This document shows, piece after piece, positions 5,684-8,411 of a stretch of DNA of 8,411 bases; the stretch's first letter is position 1; each line of letters starts with the position of its first letter. The stretch comes from Xanthobacteraceae bacterium. Lineage in GTDB: Bacteria > Pseudomonadota > Alphaproteobacteria > Rhizobiales > Xanthobacteraceae. The stretch lies in assembly GCA_030036975.1 (NCBI GenBank), contig JASHSE010000021.1, positions 1 through 8,411 on the forward strand. The letters are read 5' to 3'. The notes under the pieces were generated by a model, which worked only from the letters and a program-made list of their open reading frames with translations, made no database searches and was not told the origin of the DNA. Both the position numbers and the translations under genes were made by a program.

Positions 5684-5843
5684 CGCGTCGTCCTCACCGT
5701 TTGAAGGCAAGACCATCGCGCAGCGGACGCGGCGCACGTCGGCAGCGGCTTGAGCGCTTGCCGCCTTCTCGCGTTCGAAAGCTCTCCGACATCTCATGAA
5801 CCAACATTCTGCGAACCGCGTTTGCAGAGTACGACACGTGTTG

Positions 5844-5867
5844 CTATAGTAAATAATTATAATAGAC
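5844..5867. promoter_or_regulatory. Operator-like site B (putative Rrf2 box) between the hydrolase and cysA
   Basis: The site reads CTATAGT, 11 bases, ATAGAC on the plus strand and lies in a very AT-rich island (5844-5875) of an otherwise GC-rich gap. It is nearly symmetric (CTATAGT near the left, ACTATTAG at the right), so its direction is uncertain. It could serve the leftward hydrolase (160 bases away) or a rightward transcript with no recognised gene. A TATAAT hexamer lies at 5858-5863 on the plus strand, inside the motif. Regulation by the nearby Rrf2 protein is inferred. Confidence 0.45.
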
Positions 5868-6407
5868 TATTAGAGGCTTTGGTGATTGCCATGCCGTCAC
5901 TGCTGCGTCCGGTAACGAGGATGATGCGTCGGCGGCTTGCGCCGTGTCCGACGAGTTCCGAGTCGCCTCCGGAGGTGCGTGAGGCACCGCTGCGGTTTGG
6001 TGAAATCCTCGCCGCTTCGACAATTGCGGATTTCGCCATTTTGCCGCTCGAATGCTGGCCCGGATATCGCGTTACGACAGCACAAGCGGAGGACGACAAC
6101 GGTTCGGCAGCTCAGCCGCGCGAGGTCAACCGAAAGGACTGATCCATCGGTCTGCCGGCCCCATCGGCCATGGCCCATCCGGTCGCACGGAAACTTCCGA
6201 GGAAGCCGCCGGCTTCGACGTCATGTGCATTGGCATGAGTGACCCGGTTCGCGGCCGGCGCGACATAAAGGGCGTCGGCCGGACAATAAAGCTCATTCGG
6301 CGTTCGGAGCTCGCTGCCCTGCCGCAACGGCGCAGCCGATGGCATGGTCGGAGCAGTGAAAGCGCCATGTGGCGTAAAACCAGCACGACCGTCCACGATT
6401 GTCCACG
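5868..6407. other. 540-base gap without a recognised gene
   Basis: The stretch between the AT-rich site and the end of cysA has no protein I recognise on either strand. A plus-strand frame from ATG 5891 (preceded by GGTGA) runs to 6142 and a minus-strand frame from GTG 6396 runs to 6112. Both lack database-like motifs, and I do not call either as a gene. A short CGCC-ACAT-GGCG dyad about 25-35 bases after the cysA stop is too weak to call as a terminator. It may be the decayed remains of a gene once driven from the operator at 5844. Confidence 0.4.
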
Positions 6408-7445
6408 TTATTCCGGAAAGACTCGACCTTTGACGAAACTCAGCCCAATTCGTTGGCCGCAGCTCAGTTGTGCCGTGATATCAACCTCGGCCTCGATCAG
6501 TTTTTTTGCATTGCCCAGCGCAATTTCCGCCCGCCGCCCGGCGGCCGTCCGATGGATATTGACAATTGTACCCGCCAACTCGCCAGCCACGTAATCGCCG
6601 ACCGCGACATCACGCGGACGCACGTAAAGCCGGCAGCGGCCTTGCTGGCTGGCGCCGAATGTCGCGTTGAGCGGCCGCCCCTCGTACCAAAGCCGATCGC
6701 CTGAGAATTCCACGGGAATGCTGGTTGTATCGCCGACGAAGGACATCACGAAGGCGGTCGCCGGATTGTCGTAGACCTCATCCGGTTTGCCGACTTGTTC
6801 CACCTTGCCGAGGTTGAGAATGGCGACCCGATCGGCAAGTTCGAGCGCCTCTTCCTGATCGTGGGTGACAAAGACCGTGGTGCGGCCGATCCGCGTGTGC
6901 AATTCGCGCAGCCAACGGCGCAGGTCTTTTCGGACCTTGGCATCCAGTGCTCCGAACGGTTCGTCGAGCAAAAGCACGCGCGGCTCGACCGCGAGCGCGC
7001 GCGCCAGCGCCACACGCTGCTGCTGGCCGCCCGAGAGCTGGCGCGGATAGCGCTTGGCCAAGTCGGATAGTTGAACCAGGTCGAGGAGCTCCTGCACCCG
7101 GCTGCGCATCTGCGCCTTGGATGGGCGTTCATGACGGGGAAGAACCTTCAGACCGTAGGCGATATTATCGGCAGCCGACATATGCTTGAATAGAGCGTAA
7201 TTCTGGAACACAAAGCCGATCCGCCGCTGCTGTACCGGCATTGCGGTCGCATCGTAATCATCAAACAACACGCTTCCCGACTTCGGAATCTCGAGCCCGG
7301 CGATCACGCGCAGCAGCGTGGTCTTGCCCGAGCCGGACGGTCCAAGGAGCGCAATCAGCTCGCCGTCGTTGATGTCGAGATTGGCGCCGCGCAAGGCGCC
7401 GGTCCGACCGAAATCCTTGGCAATATCGACGAGGCGGATACGCAC
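6408..7445 (-). CDS. cysA: Sulfate/thiosulfate ABC transporter ATP-binding protein CysA
   Basis: This is the ATPase that powers sulfate and thiosulfate import with CysT and CysW at the inner membrane. It has 345 residues. Walker A is GPSGSGKT (35-42), the Q-loop glutamine is residue 81 (FVFQNYALF), the ABC signature LSGGQQQR is at 137-144, Walker B RVLLLDEPFGALD at 156-168, and the H-loop His is 195 (FVTHDQEEAL). The N-terminal RIRLVDIAKDFG is typical of CysA. The C-terminal 100 residues form the regulatory TOBE-like domain (RLYVRPRDVAVGDY and onward). The start is GTG at 7445, with AGGAG 5 bases upstream; that Shine-Dalgarno overlaps the cysW stop codon, so translation is probably coupled. 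The same frame is open for 202 codons upstream, but that part is cysW read out of frame. It is the last gene of the operon. Confidence 0.96.
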   Translation of the reverse strand: MRIRLVDIAKDFGRTGALRGANLDINDGELIALLGPSGSGKTTLLRVIAGLEIPKSGSVLFDDYDATAMPVQQRRIGFVFQNYALFKHMSAADNIAYGLKVLPRHERPSKAQMRSRVQELLDLVQLSDLAKRYPRQLSGGQQQRVALARALAVEPRVLLLDEPFGALDAKVRKDLRRWLRELHTRIGRTTVFVTHDQEEALELADRVAILNLGKVEQVGKPDEVYDNPATAFVMSFVGDTTSIPVEFSGDRLWYEGRPLNATFGASQQGRCRLYVRPRDVAVGDYVAGELAGTIVNIHRTAAGRRAEIALGNAKKLIEAEVDITAQLSCGQRIGLSFVKGRVFPE

Positions 7446-7453
7446 TCTGGCTC

Positions 7454-8323
7454 CTAAAGGCCCACCGCAGGCGCCAAGGATTCGCCGTAACGCATTTCGA
7501 GGAGAGTCTTCGCGACCAACGTCACCAGCGCGAGCAGTGTCAACAGCGATGCCATGGCGAAGGCAGCCACGAAATTGTAGCCATTGTAGAGCAGTTCCAC
7601 CTGCAACGGGATGGTGTTGGTCAGACCGCTGATATGGCCGGACACGACCGAAACCGCGCCGAACTCGCCCATCGCGCGGGCGTTGCACAGCAAAACCCCG
7701 TAGAGAAGTCCCCAGCTTATATTGGGCAACGTGGTTGTCAGGAACGCGCGAAATGCGCTCGCTCCGAGCGTGAGCGCGGCCTCCTCGTCGGTGCTGCCTT
7801 GTTCCTGCATCAGCGGTATCAGCTGGCGAGCGACGAACGGAAACGTCACGAACACCGTTGCCAGGACAATGCCGGGCAAAGCGAAGATGATATGAACGCC
7901 GTGGGCGGTAAGCCAGGGACCGAAATAGCCCTGCGCTCCGAACAGCAGCACATAGATGAGCCCGGAAATGACCGGCGAAATCGAGAAGGGCAGATCGATC
8001 AGCGTGATCAGCATGCTCTTTCCCAAAAATTCGAACTTTGCGATAGCCCATGATGCCGCGATCCCGAACACCGTATTGAGCGGCACAGCAATGGCGGCCA
8101 CGAGCAACGTCAATCTGATTGCCGCCTGCGCGTCGGCGTCCGCGAAAGTCGCGAAATAAATCGACCAGCCTTTGCGGAGAGCCTCGCTGAACACGACGAT
8201 CACCGGCAAGATGAGGAAAACGGCCAGAAACAGAATGCCCACGGCGATCAACAGCATTCTGACGGGCGCGGTTTCTGTCGTCACCGGACGCGGCGGGTGC
8301 GTTGCCGCGGTGAACTCAACCAT
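7454..8323 (-). CDS. cysW: Sulfate/thiosulfate ABC transporter permease CysW
   Basis: This is the second membrane subunit of the sulfate/thiosulfate importer, of 289 residues with about six helices. The first helix is at about 23-46 (LLIAVGILFLAVFLILP). The family stretch LIDLPFSISPVISGLIYVLLFG is at 108-129, and the EAA coupling loop EEAALTLGASAFRAFLTTTLP, which docks onto CysA, is at about 180-200. AMGEFGAVSVVSG and GYNFVAAFAMASLL, both typical of CysW, follow. The ATG is preceded by GGAG with 8 bases between. It overlaps the end of cysT by 8 bases and is followed by cysA after 8 bases, so the three form one transcription unit with translational coupling. Confidence 0.96.
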   Translation of the reverse strand: MVEFTAATHPPRPVTTETAPVRMLLIAVGILFLAVFLILPVIVVFSEALRKGWSIYFATFADADAQAAIRLTLLVAAIAVPLNTVFGIAASWAIAKFEFLGKSMLITLIDLPFSISPVISGLIYVLLFGAQGYFGPWLTAHGVHIIFALPGIVLATVFVTFPFVARQLIPLMQEQGSTDEEAALTLGASAFRAFLTTTLPNISWGLLYGVLLCNARAMGEFGAVSVVSGHISGLTNTIPLQVELLYNGYNFVAAFAMASLLTLLALVTLVAKTLLEMRYGESLAPAVGL

Positions 8324-8411
8324 GGCCGTATCTCCGCCGGCTAAAGGCCTGGATCAAGTTGATGGCAAGCAGGACGCAGAACGCCAGCGCCAGCATGATG
8401 ATCGCGATCGC
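8316..8411 (-). CDS. cysT: Sulfate/thiosulfate ABC transporter permease CysT (CysU), C-terminal end (partial)
   Basis: Only the last 31 residues are in the window, reading AIAIIMLALAFCVLLAIN and then a short cytoplasmic tail LIQAFSRRRYGHG. A final hydrophobic helix followed by an N-L-x-Q-A-x-S-R-R-R tail is the usual end of CysT. The stop codon lies inside the first codons of cysW (8-base overlap, different frame), the usual cysT-cysW junction. The rest of cysT, and probably the sulfate-binding protein gene, should lie beyond the right edge. Confidence 0.88.
   Translation of the reverse strand, partial: AIAIIMLALAFCVLLAINLIQAFSRRRYGHG

Noticed and set aside
5694..5807. Possible 37-codon leader ORF ahead of the hydrolase, with an SSRCRR run
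   Set aside because: It ends just before the hydrolase start and invites comparison with the other leader, but it has no clear ribosome binding site and no pairing with the hydrolase Shine-Dalgarno that I could find.
6112..6396. 94-codon minus-strand ORF after cysA, beginning at GTG
   Set aside because: Codon use is moderately coding-like, but there is no Shine-Dalgarno and no motif I recognise, and overlapping frames on the other strand are equally open; too weak to call.
7446..8051. 202-codon N-terminal extension in the frame of cysA
   Set aside because: This part is cysW read in the wrong frame; the GTG at 7445 has its own Shine-Dalgarno and begins the canonical CysA sequence.
1..8411. 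CRISPR arrays, tRNA/rRNA genes, transposases, phage or toxin-antitoxin genes
   Set aside because: No regularly spaced direct repeats, no tRNA-like T-loop signature and no transposase, integrase or toxin motifs were seen on either strand.

Overview
The window is GC-rich, densely coded DNA that looks like an alphaproteobacterium of the Rhizobiales (Bradyrhizobium / Rhodopseudomonas / Xanthobacteraceae type). This assignment is inferred from protein flavour (PleC/DivJ-like kinase tail, TIGR02281-type membrane aspartic protease, alphaproteobacterial Rrf2 regulator) and from a compound palindromic repeat of the kind common in that order; no rRNA or other taxonomic marker is present.

Layout. At the left edge is the 3' end of a sensor histidine kinase (1-348, +), followed by a membrane-anchored retropepsin-like protease (470-1171, +). 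A 151-bp multi-hairpin repeat (1182-1332) separates this pair from a leftward block: a TauE/SafE anion exporter (1340-2170, -), tRNA-dihydrouridine synthase DusA (2333-3352, -) and a small 86-residue protein of unknown function (3442-3702, -). The middle holds the truncated start of a sulfonate-binding protein of the SsuA type (4270-4497, -), a divergent Rrf2-family regulator (4614-5087, +) and an RBBP9-type serine hydrolase whose catalytic serine is replaced by asparagine (5108-5683, -). After a gene-poor stretch (5684-6407), the right side is a tightly packed leftward sulfate/thiosulfate ABC transporter operon, cysT (partial)-cysW-cysA (8411-6408, -).

How it fits together. Much of the window concerns sulfur: sulfate uptake (cysTWA), a remnant of sulfonate uptake (ssuA), possibly sulfite or sulfonate export (TauE/SafE), and a four-cysteine Rrf2 regulator. 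Three non-coding sites share the pattern YTATAGT-N11-RTAGAS with identical spacing. One lies between ssuA' and rrf2, one overlaps a good -35 element upstream of the 86-residue gene, and one lies between the hydrolase and cysA. They are candidate operators of the Rrf2 protein.

The most striking structure is the leader of the 86-residue gene. It contains a 30-codon upstream ORF with a Ser-Ser-Cys-Arg-Cys run. The RNA of exactly those codons is complementary over 14 bp (one G-U pair) to the Shine-Dalgarno region of the downstream gene. This has the architecture of a cysteine-sensing translational attenuator: ribosomes stalling at the cysteine codons would free the ribosome binding site. The operator and attenuator together suggest the small protein is a sulfur- or cysteine-limitation response gene; that is an inference from sequence alone.
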